In this document: one piece after another, positions 33,547 to 47,206 of the stretch
Layout of the letters: each line of letters starts with the position of its first letter
Position numbering within the stretch: position 1 is the first letter of the stretch
Assembly (NCBI RefSeq): GCF_041260155.1
Contig: NC_091940.1
Span: forward strand, 25,286,370-25,350,369
DNA: 64,000 nucleotides
From: Ptychodera flava
Lineage: Eukaryota > Hemichordata > Enteropneusta > Ptychoderidae
Direction of reading: 5' to 3'
The notes under the pieces: model-generated
Databases searched by the model: none
Told to the model about the DNA's origin: nothing
The model's input: the letters and a program-made list of their open reading frames with translations, nothing else
Program-made: the position numbers and the translations under genes

Positions 33547-33915
33547 CTGCAAAGTAGACGAAACAGATCAAGTAGTGCGCCTTGCACAACAGTGAATTTT
33601 TGGAACCGCTGAACTTATAGGTCACATTCAATAGGCAATATCACTGCGATCAGTATCACTATAAGTGTAGATGAATTATTAGAAGGTGGACGAAGACTTG
33701 AGGTGAAAAATAAACTTTGGCTTTTTCGAAAATACACTACACTACAATACACTACAATATTTCTCACTGATATCATAAATCTGAACAAAAAGTCATTTAA
33801 AGCCAGAAAAAAACCCTGCAGATTAGCGTGTTTAAGATCAGAAGATGTTCTCCTAGCAGGTTAAAGGAGAGGATGGGGGTTCAACCCTCTAAGACTTTTT
33901 TCCAAGAATACATAC

Positions 33916-34033
33916 CCACTTCCAGGGAAAATGTACAGGTAATCCGTTTCCGTTGTGCGACGAACAAATCGTAAACAGGTATGGGTGTGATATTCAGCTA
34001 TGGCTTCATTTATCTTTGCAATCGCATCTGAGT
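33916..34033 (-). CDS. Astacin catalytic exon 2
   Basis: 118-bp exon, acceptor CGCCAACAG and donor GTATGT, phase 1 in and phase 2 out. SDAIAKINEAIAEYHTHTC, LRFVRRTTETDYLYIFPG, SG. Matches the helix and first strand region of astacins (I..A..EYH..TCIRF.PR). Joins GCWSSIG of the next exon in frame. Confidence 0.93.
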
Positions 34034-37013
34034 CTGTTGGCGAAAGGAATTGAGAGTTTACTAAAGTTTTGTCAACATGTGAGTATGTGTCTGTGTGTAA
34101 AACAGAAGTTTCTCTGATCCGAACAGAAGAGGGCGAAAATGGAAGCTCGTGCGGTGCCGTCATCAAGTGAATATTATAATAATACTTTATTGCATAACAA
34201 CACACTTCGGGAAGTGCGGTAGAGCAAAACAATCAAACATTACACACATGTTCAGGTAAGACTGCTGCTGGGGATGAATCTGTAGTGTAAGAAATATAGG
34301 CTTCTTGAGGCTTCTTGTCCTCAAAATTCATGATGTACAGGAATTTCTCTCTGTCACTTAAATATTCAAAGTTCTCAAAATGTGATTTCATACTAGTGAA
34401 AAGAGTATTTCTATTATGAACATATTTGTCACACTTAATAATATAATGAAACTCATCTTCTACAGAAGACTTACAAAAAGTACAAAATCTCTCATTTAAC
34501 GGGATTCTTGGGACTGACCTTCTGCCAATCTCAATTTGTAAATTATGATCAGAAATACGAAACTTGGTAATCAATTTCCTGCAGTTAATATTTGTAATAT
34601 CCATCAAGTATTCCTCAAAAGTAAATAAAGTTTTAAATTTTCTGTACGTTCTAAGTTTATTTTTGTCCTCACTCTGAGTCCTTACATCATTATGTAAATC
34701 ATTAATCCATGAGACACGATATCTTTCTTTCAGTTCTCTGTGAACTGTTTTAACAGTGAAATTAATGTTGCAGATATTTGACCAGATAGATCTTCCACTA
34801 TAATTATCCAGAATATACTGAATTACTCAAACCACTGGAGTGGTGCTTAGCAGTTGTATATGCAGCACGTAGTAGAATATCATCTGATAAAACCAATCTA
34901 TGCCAATATTTATCATATGTAGTATAACAGTGAACTGAATGGGGTATCTACCCAATTCACCAACAATACCAGCTCGTGGAGCTTGTTTAGAAACACCAAG
35001 TAAATACCTGTAAAAGAAATACTTACATCATTCATAAAATTCTTCTTATCATTGATTTCGTTTCCCCAAATTTCACATCCATAAGTCATAATGGGTATGA
35101 TCATACGATCAAAAAGGTCTAATGCAACTTTGACAGGAAAACCATTATTGTGAGACATTCCCTTGTAAAGGCTAAATAAGGCTTTTGTTGCTTTTAACTT
35201 GAGGTTGCGAAAATTGCCCTTAAATTTACCATTGGGAGTTATAACAAACCAAGGTAACAATATCATTCACCAACTCAAGTGGTATACCATTATAAAGTAA
35301 GTTATATTTTTGAGAACCCTGTTAGTTTTATTAAAAATAATCACCTTAGTTTTCTTAGTACTAATCGTAAGCTTCCATATTGAACAAAAATGATACAATT
35401 TATCAAGACAACTTTGTAATCCTGCTTGCGATTCAGACATTAATAGCAAGTCATCTGCATACAAGAGACAACTAATAGAAAGTGTACCAAGTTTGATAGG
35501 GCAGTCATTAACAGAGTCAAAAATCCCAGGAAGATCATTCAAATAAATATTAAATAAAGTAGGACTTAAATTGCAGCCCTTCTTAACCCCAATATTGGAC
35601 ATGAAGTTGTCAGTAAAACTGTTATTAGTTTTCACACTGACATTCTCATACATAGACTTAATAAGCATGTAAAAATTCCCATTGATACCATAGTTTTTAA
35701 GTTTCCAAAGCAAACCAGTCCTCCATACTCTATCGAAGGCCTTATGGAAATCAATAAAACAGCAGAACATACGTTTGTGACAGGGCTTACAATCTGTAAC
35801 CTTATCTGAAGAATACAAATATTTGTCAACAGCTGATTTTAAGACAAAAACATTATCTGCAGTCCTTCTCTTAGCTCTAAAGCCAGACTGGAAAGGTGTA
35901 TTAATTCCCTTCTTATTCAAAAAGGTAACAAGTCTACAATAAGGGCAGAAGTAAAAAGATTAGCAATACAACTATTGATTGAAATACCTCTATAATTAGA
36001 AGGATCATTCTTGTCTCCTGATTTGTAAATTGGTACTATAAAGGCAGTTTTCCATGAATTTGGAAAGCTGCCTGAACAAAGAATAGCATTGAACAAATAA
36101 CAAAGTGAGTTGAGAAGGGAATGGCCCCCAAATTTCAACATCTCATTTAAAATACCATCCGTTCCTGGGGATTTCCAGACTTTAATTTGCCAATTAATCG
36201 ATCAAAACGAGGTAATATCTACGATTCTATCCTGATTTACATAGCTTGCCTGATGACTTACACAAGCCATTTTTGTGGTAGTAAGTAATCATCGATTTGA
36301 CACTTATGGTTGTGTTTTATACAGTAAAAGAAATGCTAGTTGTCAATCTTTTGTCTCTTTTGAAACCTTATCGCCTTCCCTGTCTGATAAACCCGATAAT
36401 GCGCCAGACCTTCAAGGTAGAATAAACCTCGGTGGCAGATAGTCTGACTCTCCAACTTTTCAATACATTTTCGGTCTACCACTTACGGATGCTCATTTTG
36501 AAACACATTAGGTTTTCAACGTATTATCTTTGTGCCAATCGGAAATCTTACTTTTCCAATAGCGTTAATACAGGGGTGGCGGCCATTTTGGATTTCAAGT
36601 ACAGGGCTAGGGCTAGTGGCTGATTTGTTTCTTTGGTACCAAATTTTTCATGGTGACCCCTGACCTAATTTTCCTTCCTTTTCTTCAGAAAGTTTGAGAA
36701 AATATTTAAGCCTTTCAATTTAGAGGCGCCTACTAGCCTAAAGGACGCATATGAGAAGTAATTTGTATATTATCAACGAGCATACCATAACAAGTTTCAC
36801 GGCAATGCAACAGAAATCGTAGGCACTGTTCAGTCAGTATCCAGATGATGCAGTTTGAAGTCACTACAGATGTACGGTAACATCCGGAGAAAACAAACAA
36901 AGTTTCTGTATCTAGTGAGCTTGTTCAGGTACCATTTAATATAGTACATGAATTATTCAAAAGATGGAAGATATTGATCAGAGTTCGTGTATAGAGGATA
37001 AAAATCGTCTCAC
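34034..37013 (-). other. Large intron of gene 2 containing LINE and dispersed repeat
   Basis: Holds a degenerate LINE (34165-36200) and a copy of the GGTA-type dispersed repeat (about 36409-36740, opposite orientation to 43203-43553). Remaining sequence shows nothing. Confidence 0.7.
34165..36200 (-). mobile_element. Degenerate non-LTR retrotransposon with RT domain
   Basis: Minus strand, 5'-truncated. In order: KSPGTDGILNEMLKFGG and NSWKTAFIVPIYKSGD, DPSNYRGISINSC (about 36200-35960); IDFHKAFDRVWRTGLL, VKKGCNLSPTLFNIYLND and the catalytic LLYADDLLLMSES (35920-35267); RMIIPIMTYGCEIWG (35266-34913); RKLITKFRISDHNLQIE with FCTFCKSSVEDEFHYIIKC (34607-34233). Frame breaks near 35918, 35267 and between 34900 and 34620 make it inactive. 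The 3' end has a hairpin (CACTTCCCGAAGTG) and an ATTATTATAAT-type tail. Same orientation as gene 2. Confidence 0.9.
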
Positions 37014-37092
37014 CAAAGTTCGGATCTATCTCGTAGGGTACGATTCCATCATCCCATAACCAAGCCTCAAAAATGATTGCATTCTTCTGAGC
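37014..37092 (-). CDS. Astacin catalytic exon 1 (mature N-terminus)
   Basis: 79-bp exon, acceptor GTCAACAG and donor GTGAGA, phase 0 in and 1 out. AQKNAIIFEAWLWDDG, IVPYEIDPNF. The W.DG.(I/V)PY..D..F start is the classic mature astacin N-terminus, so activation cleavage should fall near AQKN. Joins SDAIAKI of exon 2 through a split Asp codon. Confidence 0.9.
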
Positions 37093-37131
37093 CTGTTGAC
37101 AGACGCGGATTCAAACATTGAAGGTTTTATT

Positions 37132-37132
<1 letters not shown>

Positions 37133-37221
<89 letters not shown>
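37133..37221. repeat. (CT)n microsatellite
   Basis: Almost pure CT, in the intron before the mature N-terminus exon. Confidence 0.97.
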
Positions 37222-37228
<7 letters not shown>

Positions 37229-37827
37229 AGCCTACATGCTACAACTATAGTCTAACCACTATGCATAAATAATATCAATATTCCGTATATCGGAATTTAA
37301 TTAAGAATAACCAAACTTCTCAAATTTGGTTCGATGATTCGATATACCATCGAGTGGAGTACAAGATTCAGTCGATCCTATGTTTACAAGATTGCTTTTG
37401 GTTTCATATTACTAGTTTCTTCAGAAGAAACAGCAACAATCGGAATAGCAGGTAGCGACAAGTCACCAACAGAAGTTGTTGTTAATTCCGTTTTTGTGAA
37501 GCTTCAAGAAAGTATCAGCAAAATATTGCGGGAAAGATCGACTTCTGTACAATCCACTGGAATCTACGGGTCGACTGAGCGACTTTTAATCATGACACCA
37601 TTTCATTTATCTAAGATTGATGACTTCCGTTCTTCCACTTCTCTGAATCTTCCTGTCTCGTCCTGTATCTTTCTCTATCTCATTTATTGATGGGCACTGT
37701 AATAGGCATTTTGTGAACTTTTTTGAAATATCATTTTTTTCAACGCTGATAAAGGTAAATCTATATCTACATAACTGTAAATATGTTCATTAAACATAGT
37801 AAAGTATAAAAGATTAGTCTAACTTAC

Positions 37828-37880
37828 CTCCGGACCAAGATAAATGTCGCTCTCAATGAACAGGTGGTCAACTTTTATCT
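37828..37880 (-). CDS. Astacin propeptide exon (aspartate-switch region)
   Basis: 53-bp exon, acceptor AAATACAG and donor GTAAGT, phase 1 in and 0 out: IKVDHLFIESDIYLGPE. Astacin propeptides carry an F-x-G-D-I type segment whose Asp caps the zinc before activation; F-I-E-S-D-I here fits, with one extra residue between Phe and Asp. Confidence 0.75.
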
Positions 37881-38525
37881 CTGTATTTGAAACAACCAAA
37901 GAAATTTGTAATGCAGATGCAGCATCAACAACACAAATGAAATGACAAAGATAATGATCATCGCCATTGTCAAAAGAGAAAAATAAATGTTAACTTAGTA
38001 TTCGTCTCGAGAGAAAAAAACTTAAACTATCCCTAAGCAACTTTAAAGCATTCTATTTCAAATAAGGACTAAAAATTAGGGGTCACCGTGCAAATTTTGG
38101 CTCCAGAGAAAAACAAATTACCTTCAATTTACCGGTCTTTGAAATTCAAAGTGGCCGCCATGCTGTTTAACTCCATGAAGAAAAATGAAATATTAAATTG
38201 TCACAAAAATGAGCCAAGAACTTTTAGATTTCAAAAGTACTCTAACAAAAATACAGAGTCCAAATATCTGTCTCCGATACCCGCTCTACCTTAAATAAAT
38301 AGTTACTGCCCGTAAATACTATGTGAAAACTTGATATTTTTTATCCAAATTACCGATGTGTAGGACTATAACACTGCCCCCGAAAAAAACTCAAAATATA
38401 CACAGAGACTCTGAGTAAAGCGTGCAAGCCAAAGAATGATAAATTTGAGGAGTTTGCCAGCGGATAGGTTGTAATCTGCACAGTGCTTTATATAACTTGT
38501 TTGGCTAATTGCAATATGTACTAAC
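37881..38525 (-). other. Intron with dispersed repeat copy
   Basis: About 38070-38297 matches the 43203-43553 repeat family (GGGGTCACCGTGCAAA.TTTGG, GTGGCCGCCAT, CGCTCTACCTTAA). Confidence 0.6.
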
Positions 38526-38594
38526 CTCGCAATACTTTGTTCTCATCCAGAATATATTTCGTGGATGGTTTGGTATCGTCGATCGACTTCTGAT
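38526..38594 (-). CDS. Propeptide exon
   Basis: 69-bp exon, acceptor ACTTGCAG and donor GTTAGT, phase 1-1: QKSIDDTKPSTKYILDE, NKVLRE (last codon shared). It splices in frame to the aspartate-switch exon. No known domain; position and composition fit an astacin propeptide. Confidence 0.65.
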
Positions 38595-39461
38595 CTGCAA
38601 GTGGAATTAAAGGAGAGTTAGTGATTTCAACTTTTGTCCGAACAATTTGCAGACCCGTAGGGGGTGGGTGGGGGGGGGGGCACTGTGAACAATTCCCCTT
38701 GATGAAATATATTGCGGCGATATGAAACAGAAATGTTTTCAAAGGAATGAAAAATTCTATGGAAAATAGACCTGTTAAGTTTGAATTTAATAGATAAGTA
38801 CACATATGTGTTCATTCAGGTACGTGAATCAATGAAAAAGTCAAGCGCAGGTTTTCCAAAAAGTCTAATGGTTGTATAGTAATTACGATAAAAATATATG
38901 TAAAGTATTTATTTTTTTCATTCAACATACAATATTTATCTACTTTCATTACGTACCGATTTTGCGTCGTGGCTGCACCTTTTTCTGCGTGTAATGAAAA
39001 GAGACATGGGAAAAGCTTAGATATTTGGTTTGCGATAACGTTAAACTGCAAAGCACTGTACAAGATCATCACACACTTCAATGCCTCCTGTTATTGGACA
39101 AGGTCTATTGGCCAGATGAGAATCAAGTACAGTCAAGTGGGTTATTATTCTGTAATCGTGGAATTCCTGAATAGAGGATGATCTCAATATCTAAAATGTG
39201 AGGAAGAGAAGGGTAGACCGGTGTCCACACCTCATATCGTAATAATTATCAGTAACCTATGGAGTCGTTCGGGTTAGGAATAGAGTACAAATCTATGGAG
39301 GCTCAGAGAAACCCTCTCAGTTCGCATATTTTTCTCCCCTGAATTTTGTCTTCAAAATCCAATATCAAGCTTACTATTGGAATGCTTCATAAGTTGAATG
39401 AATGAAAAAATAAACTGTGTGAGAAATATTCGGAAAACATCTCCATCTTCATCATTCTTAC

Positions 39462-39545
39462 CAAAACATTTGGTATTGTCTCCCACAAATTTGCACGTGG
39501 CTTTCCTCTTTGGGCATCTCCGCCAGCGACAAAGCCGATACTCGC
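39462..39545 (-). CDS. Small basic Cys-rich exon upstream of the propeptide
   Basis: 84-bp exon, acceptor CTTCACAG and donor GTAAGA, phase 1-1: EYRLCRWRRCPKRKATCKF, VGDNTKCF. Four cysteines and many Arg/Lys; I do not recognise the fold. It splices in frame to the propeptide exon at 38594. It could be an N-terminal module placed before the propeptide, which would be unusual for an astacin. Confidence 0.5.
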
Positions 39546-40974
39546 CTGTGAAGTCAAGAAGAAATCTGTCTCAGAAATCGGGAAAATGCATCATCCTTTG
39601 CAGAGAAGATAAAGCGTTATTATGATCGTCTATCTCTTCAATTAAGTGGGCTTATTCAAACATGAAACTTTTTTTAATCGGGCAGTAAAAGCGTATCAGG
39701 AAATAATATTTTTGCATTACGTCACTATCAGTCAATCCACAGAGGAAATGATTGCTAATAATTACAGAAAACTTACAGTAATTGATATCCGCCCGTAAAA
39801 AATGAAGATAATCATGACCGTGATTATAACCAATCGAACGAATTTCAACCGTCGATCTCAATGTAGAATTAACTCTTACCAAATTGCGCTTGAATGCGTT
39901 TATTCGCGAAATAATATGACATGTGTCAAATTCTTGTTCAAGATAGAATGCGTCTCGTGGACAAGTATTCTGACTCTCAAGTTGATCTGTAGTTTTCTTG
40001 TATACAACTTGTAGGGGCTGATTGTAAAGCCCTTGGTGTAAGAAAAAGTTTTACTGTCTTATTTTATTCAAATTTTATTTTTCCCGGTAAAGCTGACACA
40101 GACACAGGAACGTCGGAATATTTGATTTCAAATATCAATAAATGTTCGTTAAATGTGTTTGCCTAGTGCCATATTTTGCACTGTGATCCCTGATTTTATG
40201 CTTGATTGGTAAGATAATAGTTAAAAATTAAATTTAGGGAAGTTTGAGCAGAAGTTTTCAGGCTTTCATTTTCGAGGTCCGTGCTATCTTAAATACGAAT
40301 AGTCTCATCGGCTGCTGATTTGTATCTTGATGTATAAAGACATTTCTTGTACATGTCATATCTGTGAAGACAAACGTCATTTGTGTGCCAAGCAATCTCA
40401 CATGTCTAGGGAGTATGCAATCTTAGAAGATATGATACCCGGTGGTGACACTCTCAGAGCGTATGGGCATCCATGCTCGTTCCACAAAATTTCAAGATAC
40501 CCCTAATCTGGGATTTTTCAACAAAAAGACCCCCTTATTTTGAGAAATATGGGAGAAAATACGACCCAAAAATACCCCCTTACTTACAAAATCCAGGAGA
40601 GGGAGACGTAATATTAGAGTCAGGTCAATGCTGAATTATGATATTGTTATCACATATATTAACACATCAGAGTCTGAAAGAAACTGTTAACTTTGAAACA
40701 GGAATGTCAAACTCATAAAATTCATTAGATTTCGAATCACAGTTTTAAACCAGATCAAAGCATAGGAAACGCACAATGAAACTTTTGGTGAAGTTTGAGT
40801 GTCTGATAGGTATTTCCTGGGATATTTCAAACCTTTCTTAGGCCAGGTTTTTGGAAAAGTACCTTTTTTTCTCGATTTCACGGACCGGTGATAGGGAATA
40901 AAAAACACTCCCTTCCTGTGATTTTAGGAACAAGCATGGATACCAATTTCCCCCGACAGTGACACCACCGAGAT

Positions 40975-41112
40975 ATGGTATTTGATCGCTTCTGTTCGTT
41001 TTTAGCGTTGTTCTGCACTCTGTACAGATACGCCAAAAGTTGTTGCCACATTGCGTGAACGGTGTGATAAAAGTCATATCGTCATCATCAGATTCGTGTC
41101 CACGACAAATAA
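40975..41112 (-). CDS. Possible further Cys-rich exon (uncertain)
   Basis: An open minus-strand stretch after CACTGAAG reads AGFICRGHESDDDDMTF, ITPFTQCGNNFWRICTEC, then RTTLKTNRSD and IPYLGG before a weak donor GTGTCA. Cys pattern and acidic run look protein-like and it lies between the signal-peptide and Cys-rich exons. Its phase 1-1 does not join the phase-0 end of the signal exon, so another exon would be needed. A guess. Confidence 0.25.
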
Positions 41113-42251
41113 ATCCAGCAACTTCAGTGGGTTCGATATGTCATATCTGTGAAATTCCCAGGGTATCGAAAAATTGCTCGTTTGATAACTACAAGTCTCA
41201 TTGCTTGTCAAGTGTCGTATCGCTTTGCTCTTCGTCAGTTCGGATTGACTACCTTATCTAATCAGACGTAAACTGCTGTCTGGCGTAGGCCTACACTGTA
41301 ATGAACCTTCTGCAACACCGGAGGTAACTCGTGCCCTCCGATATCTGAGAACCCTCTGCAGTCTCCTACCCTCAAGGTACGAATGAAACCATGAGAGTAG
41401 GGTAATATGTATACCATAAAATTATAGTCTATGAACCAGAAGTTAATGATTAACCGAATCAAAGGCTTTGGAGAAATCTGCGCTGCGTTATCTGAAAAAT
41501 TAATCTCGGTAAGAAAATTGGAGTACTAGAGACACGATTAGTGGCTGTTGATCTGTACGGAGAAACCCGCGCCGAGAATTATGAATGGAACGTTTTACAT
41601 TATTGTAAATGAATTTGTCGTCTAAGCCTTCAAAAATATTGCAAAATGGGGGCAAACGAGAGGTTGGTCGATAATTTGTAACGTCATTCCTTGATTCAGA
41701 CTTATAAAAATTGGTACAACAGTGACATTTTTTGAAGATTGACAGAAAATAGCCGGAGCTGATAGACCTATTAAAGATAATACGATGTGGGTAACATAAC
41801 TCATCTGCATATATGGTAAGATTGTGCTCGGAAATTTTTCAGGGCCTTGTTACAATCAGCCACCTTAAAAAAACTTGACAAGATGGAACAATGGTAGACT
41901 TTGAATCCGAGCAGTATGTACTCTGAAAATACCTGCGAAACATATCAACAATATCATTCGTAGTCGAACATTCAGAATCGTTATACCGTTAAGTTTTGGG
42001 GAAAGATGAACATATGCGTTTACAGCTTACAAATGACCAGGCGCGTTTCGAATTGTGAACATTCGACACCTGGATATCATTCATATGCTCCACAGAAACC
42101 TGCCGAGCCTCTAAGTACGTAGTGTTAAGTCCGATCGATCATTGTGCGAATCTGCTACAGTTGTCCGACTCAAATTATGATAAACTTATCGTCGTTTAAT
42201 AGATACCGAAAGTTGAAACAAACAAAAAGGTACACGAGCGCCCAGACTTAC

Positions 42252-42314
42252 CGTGTGGCAGTAAACTGCGCATTGCAGGAACACCAGTATGAAGAAAGTC
42301 CAAGAGACGTCCAT
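42252..42314 (-). CDS. Signal-peptide exon, start of gene 2
   Basis: ATG at 42314; MDVSWTFFILVFLQCAVYC, HT, then donor GTAAGT (42251 down to 42246), phase 0. A short N-region, a hydrophobic FFILVFL core and a small-residue/Cys end make a typical secretory signal. It is the only such ATG-plus-donor candidate upstream of the propeptide exons on the correct strand, but the exon it joins is not identified. A TTTAATA box lies about 75 nt upstream (near 42391-42397) and might be TATA-like. Confidence 0.6.
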
Positions 42315-43198
42315 CCCAGTTGTGAGGACAAAATTAATATGACAACAACTGGTTCAGAGACCACGATAGCAGCACGGGGGTGCCCACTCTATTAAATGCA
42401 AAGTCACTTCCACTGACGCATTGCAATTATATTTCTTCAGGACTTCGTGAGATATAATAGGTTTCTGGCCACAGATGCCTCTTATATCTCATTCAGTCCT
42501 CTTTCATATAATTCTGATTTTATATCAGGCATTTCATACCCTTATAATATAAAGAAGAAATCCACTCTTCCGCCAACTGGTGATCTTGTGATATACATAT
42601 AATCAAATATGTTTAAAGCCCCCACTCAATTATCAGATTTATCTAATATAAATATTATTTCCTTCATAAAATGTTCAATGGAAAACAAAAGAATGACAAA
42701 CTGTTAATGGGCTGTTGACACATTCATGCGAGAACCAGGGATTGAGAAGGACGCCTTTAATGTTTGTATCTCACATGGTCGATTGACTGAATTCTCAGTA
42801 GCAATATTATGTAAACACACATTTATCTGCATGCGTTTGAACAATATTTAATGTTAACAAGTCACTGTCAATGACATAGTCCCCACATGGTTTGTGACTT
42901 GGAAACCATTGACAGCAATAATATTGGATCGTATCACAAAACAAATCGCCTGGCGTATGTATAACATAGGAGGTAATCCTTGAATCAAGTTTGAAAGAAA
43001 TCGCTCCAGGTATCTTTGAGAAATTTGCGTGAAGAGACGTACAGACGCAGACGACCAAACCTTAGTGTCCTCCAGACTTCGGCCATGGGGGCTAAAAAGC
43101 TCCATCATATTGTTACTGTGTTAACCAAGAAGTAATATGTGGAAGAAACATTGCTCTTCTCATGGTGCAGTAGCTGGGTTTTTTTAATCCGTTTGGAC
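42315..43198. other. Upstream of gene 2, nothing recognised
   Basis: Probable promoter side of gene 2; no exon or element boundary found. Confidence 0.4.
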
Positions 43199-43202
43199 TT
43201 AA

Positions 43203-43553
43203 GGTAATATGCACCTCGAAAGTGAAAGACTTAAACTTTTGCTCAAACTTTCCTCAGTGAAACTTTCAACCATTCTCTTACCAAAGCAAGAATAAAAATC
43301 AGGGGTCACCGTGCAAACTTTGGTACGAGAGAGACAAATAACTTGTGATTTCTCGATATTTGAAATCCAAAATGGCCGCCATCCCTGTGTTAACTCTATG
43401 AGAAAAAATAAAATTTTTGATTTTCGAAAAACTAAGACGGTGAAAACTTTTCTTTCACCAAGAGCTTCAAAATGAGGCCCCACAAGTGGTAGGTCAGAAG
43501 AAAATTGATAAAATTTGAAGGCCTGAATTTCTGTCCCCGAGGTACGTTCTACC
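43203..43553. mobile_element. 351-bp TTAA-flanked MITE, type copy of a dispersed family
   Basis: TTAA-GGTAATATGCACCTCG at the left and CGAGGTACGTTCTACC-TTAA at the right. Internal phrases GGGGTCACCGTGCAAA, AAATGGCCGCCAT and TTTTCTTTCACCAAGAGCTT recur in whole or part at about 31120-31376, 36409-36740, 38070-38297, 40160-40295 and 56500-56715. Confidence 0.75.
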
Positions 43554-43559
43554 TTAATA

Positions 43560-44283
43560 ACCCCCTTTAGATGTCAATAGACTTATCCCTTCGTATGTGT
43601 GGAAAACATTCCCAGGCACTTAGATTATCTCAAAGCCAATCAGTACACTAACAACAGCTCAGTTCAGTTGGCAGTTGAAAAAGCTCAGGGGCAATGCTGT
43701 GCTATCGTAACCTTTGAACGATGGGCAGGTGTAGATTGGCAGAGGAAAGTAAACTCGAAGGTTAATCGTTTTGCAGACAGGTATGGCCCAGACTACTTAT
43801 TACATTTTCCTCTGTTTAGTTGTACTTTGAAGGTGAAAACATACTTAAGATTTACTTCTGGAACATTGAAATCTTGAGGGAAACTGTTGCAAGAAAACGA
43901 TGAACATTGAGCTATTATGTAAGATTAAGCAGTTCTTGGCAAAGTTCAGTGAACTAAGGTGTCGGGAATTTGATGTCGGAAAGGGAGGGGAGACAGATAT
44001 TTGCCCCGAAGCAAATTTTCCTCATCCATAAAACTTTTTACTGTTGAATCTGCGCAGTATCAAGTTAGTTTCTGCCGGATTCGTAGGGGAGGCCAGAAGA
44101 GAGCCCCGCAGTGCAGTCTGGGTAACCAAAACAACCTTGCATAATCATAACACGGCATTAATGAATGAATTAAGATATGATGGAAAACATGAATGATGTA
44201 CAGAAATTTGGGTGCCCCTTTAGAGCGTGCGGAAGATGAAAAATAATGACTGAGAGTAACTGTCAGTGCATTATTTTTTTCTT
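43560..44283. other. No recognisable feature
   Basis: Intergenic DNA; one 92-codon open frame with no recognisable motif. Confidence 0.4.
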
Positions 44284-44285
44284 AG

Positions 44286-45733
<1,448 letters not shown>

Positions 45734-46297
45734 ATTGACATACTGTATGCACAAAGCCTCCTTTAACAGCTGCCAGTCTCGGACAAGTTAATGATAATTG
45801 CTGCAATTTCCAGTAAACTTTCAGCAATATCAAGTAAATTTGAAAACGTCCCAGCCATCTAAATGGCAAGTTGCTATAATTTCTGCAGTATCTAGATGGG
45901 CTTTGAACATATTTGTTTCTGCTTGTATTGATTGTCCTGTGCGCTATTACTGTATATGTAAACCATTTTCACATGTGCTTAATACTTTGTACATGTGTCT
46001 GTCTGTATCGCAGAAAACTTAGAAATCTGGTAGTTCTTGTTTATGTTATTTGCTAACGAAATAAAAGAAACTAATTTGGTGTTGCTTTTGGTGCAATCTA
46101 ATTGATATCTTTGGAAATACATATACAGGAAGACTGATTATCAAAGGGATTGTAGTTGTAAATACTGGGGAGGTGCTGGTACAGGATATTATGAGCACCA
46201 GGCCAACCATGACACTTCATGTGTATGTAGGAAGCAGTCTAGGGTCATCTATTTACACTTGATCAGGGCCTCCCCGCTGCTTACATCTTTGGAATCC

Positions 46298-46378
<81 letters not shown>

Positions 46379-47015
46379 TCCCTCCCCCTCTCTCACCCGC
46401 CCTTGTCTCTCTCTCTGTCTCTCTCTGTCTCTCTCTCTCTGCTAGATTGAAAGATTCAGTTGTGTATGAGTCTCCACCAAGGATCCAACACTAACAACCA
46501 CTGAAGATGCAGTGTTGAGTTTCCCTTGTTCAACAAAATCTTGTCAGAACCAATAATACTGAACAGCTGAGCTTATTGACAGTCTCTTGGGTAAGAAGAC
46601 AACCAACATGGCTGCCAGATGGGGAGGTAGCATAGCTTGTTATTAGTAAGCTAGCTTGGTAACTATTTAAATTAGGTTAAAACTTCATTTTGTGTGTTTG
46701 AGGAGACTGTTGTGTCAGTTGTAGGTACTTCATTTTTTTGAGTTCACTGCGGCAACTTACAATGCACATCAGTCGTTGTTAAGATCGGAGATGGGGAGAC
46801 ACACACTTGACTGATTCTTTGAGGCTGTGTTTGCGTGTACTACATATAAACACTCTTACAACTGCTGTTTTCATTATCAGTAACCTCTACATTGTAATTT
46901 CTGTTCTCCAAGACAGCGTTTCTAAATGTCTCAACACAATGACTTTATAAAACTAAAGCACACTTCAGAACAAGGCCTACACAAGAAATAAAGACTAAAA
47001 AAAAGAATTGGTTCT
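45734..47015. repeat. Intergenic DNA with (CT)n/(CA)n microsatellite
   Basis: CT-rich simple sequence at 46301-46441 with a short CA run near 46362-46378. Nothing else recognised. Confidence 0.8.
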
Positions 47016-47206
47016 ATGGTAGACTGGAAGATCCCTCGCTCTAGGGCACTCTCTTTGCTCCCCCCTCTTAACCTGTTCACCCCCAGTTCCCTGTAAACAG
47101 GTCCAAGATCACCATTGATAACGATGGGTTTGGGTAAAACCATGGTGGTGAAAGGGTTAAGAGGAGGGGAGCGTAGGGAGCGTCCTCGACCGACGGATCT
47201 TTCAGT
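47016..47206. mobile_element. TIR element with nested 93-bp MITE
   Basis: Outer ends GACTGGAAGATCCCTCG and CGACGGATCTTTCAGTC mirror each other, and TTCTATGGTA stands beside both (directly on the left, three bases away on the right). Inside, TTAACCTGTTCACCCCC...GGTGGTGAAAGGGTTAA (47068-47160) is a second small inverted-repeat element; copies lie at 49218-49310, 61036-61128 and, partly, 58711-58783. Confidence 0.6.

Noticed and set aside
33348..33557. Plus-strand open frame over the astacin zinc-binding exon
   Set aside because: Antisense of a well-supported exon.
38957..38992. Possible 28-nt minus-strand exon between TACACGCAG and GTACGT
   Set aside because: Its length shifts the frame between 39462 and 38594, which join correctly without it.
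39845..39900. Minus-strand donor-like GTAAGA after an open stretch
   Set aside because: The frame needed to meet the next exon contains a stop.
43599..43877. 92-codon plus-strand frame
   Set aside because: No recognisable domain, no splice context, no repeat relatives; could occur by chance.
46259..46450. Ser/Leu-rich frame
   Set aside because: Translation of a CT microsatellite.
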